Assembly (NCBI GenBank): GCA_947087275.1
Contig: CAMUBZ010000009.1
Location: 1 to 41,817, forward strand
DNA from: an uncultured Candidatus Saccharibacteria bacterium
Lineage (GTDB): Bacteria; Patescibacteriota; Saccharimonadia; Saccharimonadales; Saccharimonadaceae
DNA length: 41,817 nucleotides
Direction: 5' to 3'
Shown piece after piece: positions 8,380 through 16,316 of this stretch. A model generated the notes under the pieces. It was given only the letters and a program-made list of their open reading frames with translations, searched no databases and was not told the origin of the DNA. A program made the position numbers and the translations under genes. How positions within the stretch are numbered: position 1 is the stretch's first letter; the number at the start of each line of letters is the position of its first letter.

Positions 8380-9591
8380 ATGAAACCAAGTACTTACAGT
8401 TCCACCAAAAAAGGCGTCGCTTCACTCTATGTCGTGATTTTTGCCACGATTCTTTTTGGAGTTATCACGCTCAGCTTCATCCGCATTATCCTCTCCGAAT
8501 CTAATCAGAGCAGCAACGACGACCTCTCGCAATCAGCCTACGATTCTGCTCTGGCTGGTGTTGAGGATGCTAAAATTGCCGTTAACCGCTATTATAAGTG
8601 TGTCAACGATGGCGGTACGCCAGATAGTTGCCGGTTCAATGAACTTTTTGGTGGCGACTGTGATGACTTCAAACTCAAAGGTTATCTCGGTTATGATTAC
8701 GAAGGCGAAGTTTTGATTCAAGAAAGCAACACTAGCGCTTCTAGCAACAACAATAATTCCGATCAAGCCTACACTTGCGTAATTCTTTCCAATATTGTTT
8801 CGGACTATCGTTCGACTTTGACTTCTGATACACGCACGCGCGTTGTGCCACTTGGCATCGGCGCTACCGACCTCAACAAAGTCAAATCCATCGAATTCCG
8901 CTGGTACTCCGAAATTAACGGTACCGAATTCAAGAATCTCAACCACAACGGTTCGCTTGCCAACATTAACGAAGCCACTACTCCACCCACTATCTCACTT
9001 ACTTTGCTTAAAACTCCAGCCAATTTCAGTATTAGCGATTTTAACAATAGCACAAGCACGAATTATAGCACAATGATTTTGCTCCCGAGCGACGAGAATA
9101 ATGGTAACGCTATTACGACGCTTTCGCAAAACGAAATTAGCCTTGCCGGCAACTCTGATAAGTCCACCAATGGCGTTCCAGATGCCAACTCTCCATACCA
9201 AATCAAATGCACGCATAGCGAGTTCGCCTGTTCCGTCACTCTGGGTACGTCCACCAGCCCACTCGTCTTTGACGCTGGCGGCAATGCGATGCTGGTAGTC
9301 TCCTTGCCCTATGGTGACATTGTGACTGATTTCGCCGTCACGCTCAAAGATGCCGAAGGTAACATTATTCCATTCGAAAATGTCCAAGTTAGCGTCGACT
9401 CCACTGGGCGCGCCAATCAGTTGTTGCGCCGTGTTGAGACTCGTCTTGACCCCGCTGATATTTTCTTCCCCTATCCACAGTACGAAGTTGAGCTGAGCGG
9501 CACCGACGAAGAGAGTCTACTCAAATACTATTGGATTACCGCCAACTGTTGGACCGACAAAGGTACTTGCGCCAACAACGGCCGCTTGTAA
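8380..9591 (+). CDS. PilX-like minor pilin
   Basis: I place the start at ATG 8380 (403 aa), where the N-terminus reads MKPSTYSSTKKGVASLY followed by a hydrophobic helix. Longer in-frame extensions would overlap the previous gene by more than 100 nt and carry no secretion signal. The pattern KKG-hydrophobic helix-ALAGVEDAKIAVNRY fits PilX/PilX_N-type minor pilins, whose helix is followed by 'A-x-x-GxExA'. The remainder is a large beta-rich extracellular domain with paired Cys near the C-terminus. It closes the minor-pilin operon; no clear terminator follows. Confidence 0.82.
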   Translation: MKPSTYSSTKKGVASLYVVIFATILFGVITLSFIRIILSESNQSSNDDLSQSAYDSALAGVEDAKIAVNRYYKCVNDGGTPDSCRFNELFGGDCDDFKLKGYLGYDYEGEVLIQESNTSASSNNNNSDQAYTCVILSNIVSDYRSTLTSDTRTRVVPLGIGATDLNKVKSIEFRWYSEINGTEFKNLNHNGSLANINEATTPPTISLTLLKTPANFSISDFNNSTSTNYSTMILLPSDENNGNAITTLSQNEISLAGNSDKSTNGVPDANSPYQIKCTHSEFACSVTLGTSTSPLVFDAGGNAMLVVSLPYGDIVTDFAVTLKDAEGNIIPFENVQVSVDSTGRANQLLRRVETRLDPADIFFPYPQYEVELSGTDEESLLKYYWITANCWTDKGTCANNGRL

Positions 9592-9617
9592 CTATACATA
9601 ATCCGACAGGGTTATGA

Positions 9618-9623
9618 TACAAT
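9618..9623 (+). promoter_or_regulatory. -10 box of the rubrerythrin gene
   Basis: TGATACAAT is a good extended -10 box. The -35 is weak. It lies 24 nt before the ATG, leaving room for the AAGGAG ribosome site (9638-9643), so this gene is leadered. Confidence 0.5.
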
Positions 9624-9647
9624 AAAGAAAGTAAATAAAGGAGTAAT

Positions 9648-10196
9648 ATGGCTAAAGAATTAGAAAAGTCTAGTAAAACTTGGAAAAACCTCGAGGCTGC
9701 TTTTGCTGGTGAGTCACAAGCCTCAATGAAATACGGTTACTTCTCATCTCGCGCCAAAAAAGACGGTTACGAGCAAATTGCTGCCATCTTTGATGAAACC
9801 GCTCACAATGAGAAAGAACACGCCAAAATGTGGTACAAACTCTTGCATAATGGCGCAGTCGCTGACACTGCTACTAATCTTGAGGATGCTGCCAAAGGCG
9901 AGAATTACGAATGGACCACGATGTATGAGGATTTTGCCAAGACCGCTCGCGAAGAGGGCTACGACGAAATCGCCATCAAATTTGAACAAGTTGCTGCAAT
10001 CGAGAAGGCTCATGAAGCACGCTATCTCAAACTCCACAACGAAGTTGAAGATGATGTGGTCTTCAAGGGTGAGGGCGTTACGGTTTGGAAATGTCGCAAC
10101 TGTGGCTATGTCTTCACTGGCGAAGAGGCTCCAGAAGTCTGTCCAGTTTGTGCTCATCCCCGTGCTTTCTTTGAGCGCTTGGCCGAGAATTACTAA
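9648..10196 (+). CDS. rbr: Rubrerythrin
   Basis: This 182-aa protein has two domains. The N-terminal ferritin-like four-helix bundle (about 1-140) carries the di-iron carboxylate/histidine motifs ([26 protein letters not shown]). The C-terminal rubredoxin-like knuckle has CRNCGY and CPVC (about 147-168), binding one iron through four Cys. Rubrerythrins reduce hydrogen peroxide in anaerobic or microaerophilic cells. Size and domain order match the family. The gene stands alone, with AAGGAG upstream and an intrinsic terminator at 10261-10288. Confidence 0.97.
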   Translation: MAKELEKSSKTWKNLEAAFAGESQASMKYGYFSSRAKKDGYEQIAAIFDETAHNEKEHAKMWYKLLHNGAVADTATNLEDAAKGENYEWTTMYEDFAKTAREEGYDEIAIKFEQVAAIEKAHEARYLKLHNEVEDDVVFKGEGVTVWKCRNCGYVFTGEEAPEVCPVCAHPRAFFERLAENY

Positions 10197-10260
10197 GACC
10201 ACCGTGTGGCGCGCCGGGTTGTTGGTTGATATGAGCATATAAAACGACTGGCATCGGGTC

Positions 10261-10288
10261 AAAAAGGGGCCTTTCGAGGCTCCTTTTT
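10261..10288 (+). terminator. Intrinsic terminator after rubrerythrin
   Basis: An AAAAAGGGGCC/GGCTCCTTTTT hairpin with a TTTCGA loop ends in a T-run. It lies 65 nt after the rubrerythrin stop. Confidence 0.85.
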
Positions 10289-10339
10289 GAGAGATGACAC
10301 CGGGTTCATAGAAACCAGCACCCAGGCAGCCACATGCTA

Positions 10340-10368
10340 TTGACATTCTCGATAAGGTGTGCTACAAT
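10340..10368 (+). promoter_or_regulatory. Consensus promoter of typA
   Basis: TTGACA (10340-10345), a 17-nt spacer and TACAAT (10363-10368) with a TGTGC extension. The predicted leader before the typA start is about 80 nt. Confidence 0.8.
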
Positions 10369-10453
10369 AAAGATAAGTAAGCCCTGCTTGCCCAGTTTTT
10401 GAAGTCTAGACGTGCAGAGCGCTCAAATATCATCTAAAATTAAAGAGAATTTT

Positions 10454-12280
10454 ATGACGCAAAATATTCGCAATATCGCAATCATTGCCCACGTCGACCA
10501 TGGCAAAACTACCCTCGTGGATGGTCTCCTCAAGCAATCGCGTACTTTTCGCGACAACCAAGCCGAGATGTCTCAAACTCTCATCATGGATTCCATGGAC
10601 CAGGAGCACGAGCGGGGAATTACCATCACCGCTAAGCAAACTTCGGTCTATTACAATGATTACAAAATCAACATTATTGATACCCCGGGCCACGCTGACT
10701 TCTCAGGTGAAGTAGAGCGCACGCTCAATATGGCGGATGGTGTCTTGCTGGTGGTGGATGCTCAAGAAGGCCCGATGCCACAGACCAAATTTGTGTTGCA
10801 AAAAGCCTTGAGCCTCAAACTCAAACCAGTAGTGATTATCAACAAAATCGATAAGCCCGCCGCCCGCATCGAAGAAGTCGGAAGCGAAATTGCCGACCTC
10901 TTCCTAGAACTTGCTAGTGACGAAAGCCAGCTCAACTATCCAATTTATTATGCAATCGCTCGTGATGGTAAAGCCGGCAAAACTACTAATCTCGACGACG
11001 ATTTGCACGTCATTTTTGAGTCGATCATCAACGATATTCCGGCACCAAAGATTGATGAAGATGCCAGTAAGGGTGCACAACTTTTGGTGGCGGCGCTCGC
11101 AGCCGATAACTACCTCGGAAAGTATGCCATTGGCAAGATCTTCCGCGGCAAACTCAAAAAAGGTGAGACCGTCACTGTCATGCATACCGATGTGGAAACT
11201 GGTGAGCTACAAAACAGCCGTGCCAAGATTGAAAATGTTTTCGTCTACAAAGGCCTTGGTCGCGAAGAGGTGTCAGAAGCCGAGGCTGGCGACATCGTGG
11301 CGGTTTCTGGTATTGCTCAGGCGAATATTGGCGACACAATTGCTACCGGCGAAACTCCCGAGGCATTGCCTACGATTGAACTCGAACCGCCCACGCTCAG
11401 TATTTATATTGGGCCAAATACCTCGCCACTCAAGGGCCAGGAAGGTGAGTTTACGACCTCGCGTCAGATTGCCGAGCGTCTGGAGCGTGAACTCGAGACC
11501 AACATTGCTCTCAAAATTGTCCCCGACGGCCTAGGCTACAAAGTTTCTGGACGCGGCGAGTTGCATCTTTCCGTTTTGATTGAGACTATGCGCCGCGAAG
11601 GCTACGAGCTGGAGACTGGTCGCCCTGAAGTTGTTTATAAAGAAAACAACGGTGTGAAACAGGAACCGGTGGAGGAACTTACGATTGAGGTTGAACCAGA
11701 GTTTGTCGGCGCGGTGAGCCAAGAACTCGGTATCCGCAAGGCCGAACTCAAGAGCCAGGAAATAACAAGCACCGGTGCTACGCGTTTTGTTTACGAGATT
11801 ACCACTGCCGCCCTGATTGGCTTGCGCAACAATTTGCTCACCGCCACCAAAGGTACGGCGATTATGTCAACCTTGCCCAATGGCTATCGCCCAGTAGAGG
11901 GGAAGTATAAGCCCGAACGTAACGGTGCCTTGATTGCTTTTGAACCTGGCACTAGCACGGCTTATGCCCTAGATGCCGCTCAGGCCCGCGGAATTCTCTT
12001 TATCCCGCCCGGAGTGCCGGTTTATCAGGGGATGATTGTCGGCCTTAGCAACAAAAAGGATGACCTTGACATCAATGTCTGTAAGGAAAAGCAGCTAACC
12101 AACATGCGCACGCACGCTAGTGATGGCGCGATTCAGTTGACTCCTTACACGCAGTATTCTTTGGAACAGTGTATTGACTTTCTTTTGGATGATGAACTGC
12201 TAGAAGTTACGCCAAAATCCCTCCGCCTCCGCAAGCGTCAACTCGACCCAGTCAAGCGCAAACGCGAAAACCGAGCCTAA
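10454..12280 (+). CDS. typA: Ribosome-associated GTPase TypA/BipA
   Basis: This is a 608-aa translational GTPase. The start at ATG 10454 gives [20 protein letters not shown], the usual TypA N-terminus. A GTG further upstream at 10412 would add 14 residues unlike the family. Visible motifs are G1 [10 protein letters not shown]2 RGITITAK, G3 DTPGH and G4 NKID, then beta-barrel, EF-G III/V-like and TypA-specific C-terminal domains ending in a basic tail. TypA binds the 70S ribosome at the EF-G site and acts in ribosome assembly and stress adaptation. Length matches the usual 600-615 aa. It has its own promoter and a leader of about 80 nt. Confidence 0.97.
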   Translation: MTQNIRNIAIIAHVDHGKTTLVDGLLKQSRTFRDNQAEMSQTLIMDSMDQEHERGITITAKQTSVYYNDYKINIIDTPGHADFSGEVERTLNMADGVLLVVDAQEGPMPQTKFVLQKALSLKLKPVVIINKIDKPAARIEEVGSEIADLFLELASDESQLNYPIYYAIARDGKAGKTTNLDDDLHVIFESIINDIPAPKIDEDASKGAQLLVAALAADNYLGKYAIGKIFRGKLKKGETVTVMHTDVETGELQNSRAKIENVFVYKGLGREEVSEAEAGDIVAVSGIAQANIGDTIATGETPEALPTIELEPPTLSIYIGPNTSPLKGQEGEFTTSRQIAERLERELETNIALKIVPDGLGYKVSGRGELHLSVLIETMRREGYELETGRPEVVYKENNGVKQEPVEELTIEVEPEFVGAVSQELGIRKAELKSQEITSTGATRFVYEITTAALIGLRNNLLTATKGTAIMSTLPNGYRPVEGKYKPERNGALIAFEPGTSTAYALDAAQARGILFIPPGVPVYQGMIVGLSNKKDDLDINVCKEKQLTNMRTHASDGAIQLTPYTQYSLEQCIDFLLDDELLEVTPKSLRLRKRQLDPVKRKRENRA

Positions 12281-12304
12281 GCAATCTTATAACTATATTG
12301 CTTA
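12278..12304. repeat. Inverted repeat next to lectin cassette 1
   Basis: An 8-bp perfect stem TAAGCAAT/ATTGCTTA (12278-12285 and 12297-12304) surrounds an 11-nt loop. It lies 8 nt beyond the cassette's stop codon on its 3' side, the same position as the larger hairpins next to cassettes 3 and 4. It also overlaps the typA stop and could act as a weak typA terminator. Confidence 0.6.
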
Positions 12305-12312
12305 TCCCACTC

Positions 12313-12516
12313 CTACATACCTAATACAGTACTAAGGCAGCGGAGGGGGAAACCGAGGTAACGACTATTATAATCAGAAGCATTAAGTGCACTATAGAGA
12401 GCAAGAAAATATGCAGTAGTATTAGCATCACCACGCGAAGACCAATAAACACCTCCAGCAGCTGTATATCTAAGCGTACCGGGAACATTAGCGACGTATA
12501 GGTGCCCGCTGCGCAC
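12313..12516 (-). pseudogene. Lectin-like C-terminal cassette 1 (5'-truncated)
   Basis: The minus strand encodes an open frame from VRSG (GTGCGCAGCGGG at 12516-12505) to GFPLRCLSTVLGM and a TAG at 12313. The middle contains WSS and an AYFLALYSA strand. This is the C-terminal portion of a FISUMP/CLec-type domain, with no N-terminal part, signal peptide or convincing promoter upstream. The 44 bases at 12311-12354 are identical in cassettes 3 and 4. The reading frame is intact, so it looks like a stored sequence block rather than a decayed gene. It may be a silent donor or a retroelement variable region (inference). Confidence 0.7.
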
Positions 12517-12550
12517 AATATTCACGTAATTGGTAATAGTATAAAATGCA

Positions 12551-12579
12551 TTGACAAAATATAATATCTATGATACAAT
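12551..12579 (+). promoter_or_regulatory. Consensus promoter of gene 12690-13061
   Basis: TTGACA (12551-12556), a 17-nt spacer and TACAAT (12574-12579) with TGA before it. It leaves a leader of about 100 nt that contains a small TCATTT/AAATGA hairpin. Confidence 0.8.
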
Positions 12580-12689
12580 AGAAACATCAAGTTCATTTTA
12601 GGAAATGAGCTAAGTGTTTTTGTTGTAAAAAATGCACTTTAATATATGATTTACGGAACGGGTGCAATTTTTGAAAGGGGGTGATCAAA

Positions 12690-13061
12690 ATGACCACTAA
12701 TACTATTTATAGGCACAAGATGGAGAACGGTTATATGGTACCAGCCATCTATGCTTTTCCCAGAGGAGCCAAAATTCTCTCGGCCATCGCGCGTCACGCT
12801 GAAATCCACGTATACACTTTAGTTGAGCTTCCGCATGAAAACTTTGTTTCTTATGTGGAACATCCGCAACAGGACTACTATGAGTTTACGTTCGTGGGCA
12901 CTGGACAGAGGAAGGATTTGAGCCAATATGAGTTTCTTAGTACGGTGCAGCTTCAACCTGACGAGGAAGTTTATCATATCTTTTATCGTAGGGTGAATGA
13001 ACGCGAAGCGCGAGCAAGATACGGTAGTTTGGATGAGGTCCCCACTGGCTACAAGGAATAG
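12690..13061 (+). CDS. Small DUF7352-like protein
   Basis: This 123-aa protein is read from ATG 12690, which lies about 8 nt after a strong AAAGGGGG site; a GTG at 12681 overlaps that site. The pattern YRHKMENG, a PRGAKILSAIA segment, a middle YTLVEL strand and FTFVGTGQ resembles DUF7352 proteins, small phage- or plasmid-associated proteins of unknown function. The C-terminus is charged (NEREARARYG). It has a consensus promoter and a leader of about 100 nt. It sits directly beside lectin cassette 1, and similar leadered accessory genes accompany cassettes 3 and 4. The family match is by eye only. Confidence 0.65.
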   Translation: MTTNTIYRHKMENGYMVPAIYAFPRGAKILSAIARHAEIHVYTLVELPHENFVSYVEHPQQDYYEFTFVGTGQRKDLSQYEFLSTVQLQPDEEVYHIFYRRVNEREARARYGSLDEVPTGYKE

Positions 13062-13066
13062 TGGAT

Positions 13067-13105
13067 TTGTTTCGAAACAAGACCTCGGTGTTATAACCGA
13101 GGTCT
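13067..13105 (+). terminator. Hairpins after gene 12690-13061
   Basis: There is a 14-nt palindrome (13067-13080) and a 9-10 bp stem GACCTCGGT/ACCGAGGTC (13081-13104). There is no U-run directly after the stem, so termination efficiency is uncertain. Confidence 0.5.
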
Positions 13106-13111
13106 CTGTAG

Positions 13112-13117
13112 TATAAT
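13112..13117 (+). promoter_or_regulatory. -10 box of tatD
   Basis: TATAAT ends 7 nt before the tatD ATG, predicting a leaderless transcript. No good -35 is visible. Confidence 0.5.
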
Positions 13118-13124
13118 ATATACT

Positions 13125-13949
13125 ATGCTAATCGACACTCATTGCCACCTTCACGACCGCGAATGGTTTACGCCCGAGCAATCAGAACTATTTTTGCAAG
13201 AAGCGCACAATAATAACGTCCAGAAAATTATCTGTATTGGCACAAATCACCAAGATTCGCTTAACGCAAGTGACTTTGCTACTAAGCATCAAGATGTTTA
13301 TTGGACCTACGGCATCCATCCCGAGTTTGCCTCTGCCATTCAGCAGCGGGATGAGGACATTTTGCTTCTTTTTGAGAGGATCCGGAGTTACGACGAGGAA
13401 GAGCGGCGCGACCCTGCAACGGCAGGCGTCGCGAACGCGCCTCGAAAAAAGAAGACAAAATGTCCTTTGCTTGTGGCTATTGGCGAAATCGGCCTTGACT
13501 ACCATTACGACGATTATGATCGCTCCGCACAAATCCACCTTTTTGAGCAAATGCTCCAACTGGCACTCGACCTCAATCTCCCTGTATCATTGCATATCCG
13601 CGAAGCCTTTACGGACGCTTTTGCCGTACTCGACAACTTTCCCAAAACTCGTGGCGTTGTACATAGTTTTACTGGTTCCAAGCGCGAACTACGCCAAGCG
13701 CTTGATCGCGGCTTCTCGATTGGCGTGAATGGCCTTTGCACCTACACGACCAACCCTTTACCACCTCTCGCAAATATGGTATTAGAAACTGACGCTCCAT
13801 TCTTGACGCCAGTTCCTTTCCGTGGTACAATAAACAAACCAGGATATGTTAAAACTATTGCAACATATCTCGCGGAAAAATTGGGTGTGGCAGAAGCAAA
13901 AGTAGTGGAGCAAACAACTCAAAATGCGAGAAACATTTTCAAGATCTAA
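13125..13949 (+). CDS. tatD: TatD-family metal-dependent deoxyribonuclease
   Basis: This 274-aa TIM-barrel hydrolase shows the metal-ligand motifs in order: THCHLHD, GEIGLDYH, SLHIRE, VHSFTG and ETDAPFLTP. TatD enzymes act as Mg-dependent 3'-5' exonucleases on DNA/RNA and are implicated in repair and nucleic-acid turnover. Between the YGIHPEF and VAIGEIGLDY strands there is an insertion of about 35-38 residues containing DEEERRDPATAGVANAPR. This is encoded by a palindromic element that also occurs in pheT. The insertion lies in a surface loop before the catalytic Glu and keeps the frame. The gene overlaps a 47-aa small gene at its 3' end. Confidence 0.95.
   Translation: MLIDTHCHLHDREWFTPEQSELFLQEAHNNNVQKIICIGTNHQDSLNASDFATKHQDVYWTYGIHPEFASAIQQRDEDILLLFERIRSYDEEERRDPATAGVANAPRKKKTKCPLLVAIGEIGLDYHYDDYDRSAQIHLFEQMLQLALDLNLPVSLHIREAFTDAFAVLDNFPKTRGVVHSFTGSKRELRQALDRGFSIGVNGLCTYTTNPLPPLANMVLETDAPFLTPVPFRGTINKPGYVKTIATYLAEKLGVAEAKVVEQTTQNARNIFKI
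13355..13465 (+). repeat. In-frame palindromic element in tatD
   Basis: Outer arms 13355-13376 and 13441-13465 are near-perfect inverted repeats (left arm begins GGACATTTTG, right arm ends CAAAATGTCC). They flank a 72-nt GC-rich core (13374-13445) that is 71/72 identical to 39433-39504 in pheT. The core has its own hairpin (CGCGACCCTGC against GCAGGCGTCGCG). The reading frame stays open and adds about 37 residues to TatD. Confidence 0.85.
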
Positions 13950-14067
13950 TTTGACTGATATGGCTCGGGCAGAAGCCTATAATTTTTGTACTCCCGCCTC
14001 AGTCGAAATTTATCGTGAACTCATGAGTGTGGCTCAGGAGATTGAGACATGCCGTGCGTCAGTCTAG
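13924..14067 (+). CDS. Small overlapping gene (47 aa)
   Basis: An ATG at 13924 opens a 47-aa frame that overlaps the end of tatD by 26 nt. It ends (TAG) 19 nt inside the next gene. A GGAG site lies about 14 nt upstream. The peptide is rich in A/E with one hydrophobic face (VEIYRELMSVAQEIE) and has two Cys; it is probably a short helical protein. Its interior holds the GGAG ribosome site used by the gene at 14049, so its translation could open or couple that start. The alternative is that it is only the spacer of a coupled operon. Confidence 0.45.
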   Translation: MRETFSRSNLTDMARAEAYNFCTPASVEIYRELMSVAQEIETCRASV

Positions 14068-14942
14068 GTTCACACAAGATTTATAAAGCCAAAGTCATGA
14101 AATCAGGCGAGGCCTCAGTCAAGGAGGCAACGCCGGTTTGTGCCGCAGATCTATCAGCTATTAGTAAAGAAACAGAAAATTTAGTCAATATTGCTGCCGT
14201 GGCGGAAGAAGTTTTACAATCCGAGCAAATTCTTTCTAATCCTCAGACTGTGCCTATTACCTCCAAGGGAATCAAGGCCCCCAAGCAGCCTCTTTATTAC
14301 AGAGTGCAAGCCAATTTGTTACGCCCCGTACAGGCCAAGAGCCTGCGTCGCGCCGTAGTCAAGGCGATCCGTCAGCCCGCTCACAAGACCAGCGCTCCTG
14401 CCAATTCTACGGCTGCGGTCACGCCAACCGATCCGCAAATCCTACTTGATGGCACCAAAGTGCAAATTCGAGCGCATCGTGCGCCAATTTCTCGTGTTGG
14501 CCAAAAAATCATCAGCGAGCCTACGGCTCAATCCAAAAAATCCCCACGCGCTTTCAAGAAAACCCAAAAACTTGCTCACCAAGCTGCCAATAAGGCTAGC
14601 ATCGTTGCACGGCAAATGCGTCGTCGCCCTAGTCGCGCCGAACTGATCAATGCTGAATCCAAACTTGGTAGCACGATTTTTGGTCCTGTGCCCGCCGGCC
14701 ATCGCCGTGAGTTTTTCCATGACCGCGAAAACGTCTGGATTTGGCACGAAGATTGGCTGGATCAAGATCAACACGCCCGCCAGCTCACTATACGCTACGA
14801 AGTGCGCCCGTCTGGAGTTTACAAGAAAATTTCTGCTGGCAAATATATCCAGCTGAAGGGTGCGGAACTCGAAAATTTCCGTCAAGCCACTAAGGTTTAT
14901 CTTCATATCATCAAACAAAAACTCTACGCTTACGCTAAATAA
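14049..14942 (+). CDS. Hypothetical protein with conserved C-terminal domain
   Basis: This 297-aa protein starts at ATG 14049 with GGAG 8 nt upstream (14037-14040). Residues 1-185 are low-complexity, rich in A/K/P/Q and basic, with no membrane helix. A folded domain of about 100 residues follows. It contains KLGSTIFGPVPAGHRREFF, the aromatic stretch VWIWHEDW, then YEVRPSGVYKKISAGKY and a final helix (VYLHIIKQKLYAYAK). The W/H/E-rich centre looks conserved rather than random. No signal peptide is present, so it is probably cytoplasmic, perhaps nucleic-acid binding because of the basic N-terminus (inference). I do not recognise the family. Confidence 0.75.
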   Translation: MPCVSLGSHKIYKAKVMKSGEASVKEATPVCAADLSAISKETENLVNIAAVAEEVLQSEQILSNPQTVPITSKGIKAPKQPLYYRVQANLLRPVQAKSLRRAVVKAIRQPAHKTSAPANSTAAVTPTDPQILLDGTKVQIRAHRAPISRVGQKIISEPTAQSKKSPRAFKKTQKLAHQAANKASIVARQMRRRPSRAELINAESKLGSTIFGPVPAGHRREFFHDRENVWIWHEDWLDQDQHARQLTIRYEVRPSGVYKKISAGKYIQLKGAELENFRQATKVYLHIIKQKLYAYAK

Positions 14943-14944
14943 GA

Positions 14945-14950
14945 TATAAT
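14945..14950 (+). promoter_or_regulatory. -10 box of the cysteine desulfurase gene
   Basis: TATAAT lies 2 nt after the previous stop codon and ends 7 nt before the ATG at 14958. Confidence 0.5.
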
Positions 14951-14957
14951 ATATACT

Positions 14958-16316
14958 ATGATTTATCTTGATCACGCCGCTGCTACACCAGTTAGCGCCA
15001 AGGCTCTCGACGCTATGCTTCCGTACTTTACGGAGGAGTTTTTCAACCCTTCCGCTCCTTATCTTCCGGCCAAGCACGTGCGTGAGGCTTACGAAATCGC
15101 CAAAGACCAAATCGCTCACTGCATTGGCGCCAAGGGGGTTGACTTAGTCATTACAGCTGGCGCTACGGAATCCATCAACTTGGCTTTTACGGCGCGCCAT
15201 GGCAAAGCATTAGTGCTTGCTACGGAGCATGCTGCGGTTCTAGCTGCTGCCAAAACCGGCGATTATGACTTAATCTCGGTTGACAAATCTGGGCTAATCC
15301 AGCTAAAAGATTTACGCACAAAACTCACTGATGAGGTTGATTTTGTCTCGATTTCCTTAGCCAATAACGAATTGGGCACCATTCAGCCACTAGCCGATGT
15401 TGCCGAAGTTATTCGCCAAACCCGCCAGGCACGCTTGCAACGGGGAATTACTACACCTCTCTATTTTCACACTGATGCCTCGCAAGCGCTGAGTTTGATT
15501 GATATTAGCGTCGCCCGTCTCGGAGTAGATTTGCTGACTTTGAATGCCGCCAAATGTGGCGGCCCCAAAGGCGTAGGTGCTCTGTACGTTGCACATGAAG
15601 TCAAACTTACACCACTCGCAGTTGGTGGTGGTCAGGAGCGTGGCCTGCGCTCCGGGACGGAAAACGTCCCCGGTGTGATTGGATTTGCCGTAGCGGCTAC
15701 TGAAGCCAAAGCACATCTTGCTTATCATCGCAAGGAATACCAAAAAATGGCTCAAACATTGCGTCAAGCCATCAAAAACCTCACCGAAAGCCATTCGGAT
15801 GCTTCCATTGTAGCACAAGATAGTCAAAATGTCAAGCATAATCAAGATATGCTAATACCACAACCAATTTTCCTCGGTAGTGCCAAACACCAGTTAGCCA
15901 GTTTTGTCCCGGTCTGTTTTCCCGGAATCGACGCTGAGCGCCTGATTTATAAACTTGAGGCTCAGGGCATCTTGGTGTCCACGGGTGCCGCCTGCGCCGC
16001 CAACAAGGGGACCAAATCTCATGTCCTTGCCGTGATCGGCCTCAGTGATGCCGAGATTGCCGGCTCTCTGCGCATCTCCCTCGGCAGTACAAATACTCCC
16101 GAGCAGATTGCCGAAGCCGCAAAGATTATCACTGACGCTGTTAGGCAAGAGTATGCTAGATTACTGGCGCGCGAAGGCGTTGCTAATTTGCCAGAGCATA
16201 ACTACCAGGCTGGCGCGGGTCAGAATCATGGCCCGCAAGGGCTCGATTCTGAGAGCGCCACCGCGACGGCAAATAGCAACCCTCGCAGCCAGGGAATGGA
16301 GCGAGCTCATGCCTAA
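14958..16316 (+). CDS. Cysteine desulfurase (NifS/IscS family)
   Basis: This 452-aa PLP enzyme removes sulfur from cysteine as a persulfide. Visible signatures are the N-terminal YLDHAAATP, the Asp/Gln pair in HTDASQAL, the PLP lysine region LNAAKCGGPKG, and the catalytic Cys in STGAACAANKG. Its neighbour mnmA uses this sulfur for tRNA 2-thiouridine, and the two genes overlap by 8 nt, so sulfur supply for MnmA is the likely job. Two oddities are present. The first is an extra loop (about residues 278-300) that coincides with a consensus antisense promoter. The second is a C-terminal extension of about 50 residues encoded by a palindromic element. Family members normally end near residue 400. 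Confidence 0.93.
   Translation: MIYLDHAAATPVSAKALDAMLPYFTEEFFNPSAPYLPAKHVREAYEIAKDQIAHCIGAKGVDLVITAGATESINLAFTARHGKALVLATEHAAVLAAAKTGDYDLISVDKSGLIQLKDLRTKLTDEVDFVSISLANNELGTIQPLADVAEVIRQTRQARLQRGITTPLYFHTDASQALSLIDISVARLGVDLLTLNAAKCGGPKGVGALYVAHEVKLTPLAVGGGQERGLRSGTENVPGVIGFAVAATEAKAHLAYHRKEYQKMAQTLRQAIKNLTESHSDASIVAQDSQNVKHNQDMLIPQPIFLGSAKHQLASFVPVCFPGIDAERLIYKLEAQGILVSTGAACAANKGTKSHVLAVIGLSDAEIAGSLRISLGSTNTPEQIAEAAKIITDAVRQEYARLLAREGVANLPEHNYQAGAGQNHGPQGLDSESATATANSNPRSQGMERAHA
15807..15835 (-). promoter_or_regulatory. Consensus promoter on the antisense strand inside the desulfurase gene
   Basis: On the minus strand TTGACA (15835-15830), a 17-nt spacer and TACAAT (15812-15807) with TGTGC before the -10. 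It points back into the gene; no plausible minus-strand protein follows. Confidence 0.6.
16164..16292 (+). repeat. In-frame palindromic element at the end of the desulfurase gene
   Basis: The outer arms at 16164-16192 and 16268-16292 pair with few mismatches (CTGGC, GCGA, GTTGCTA and TTTGCC blocks). The inner stem is CAGAATC/GATTCTG (16221-16227 and 16245-16251) with an added GCCC/GGGC. The encoded tail contains DSESATATANSNPRS, similar in style to the inserts in tatD, pheT and uvrD. The element ends just before the mnmA ribosome site. Confidence 0.75.

Noticed and set aside
15390-15845. Minus-strand 151-aa frame inside the desulfurase gene
   Set aside because: Despite a good promoter it is a shadow of the coding strand with no recognisable domain.
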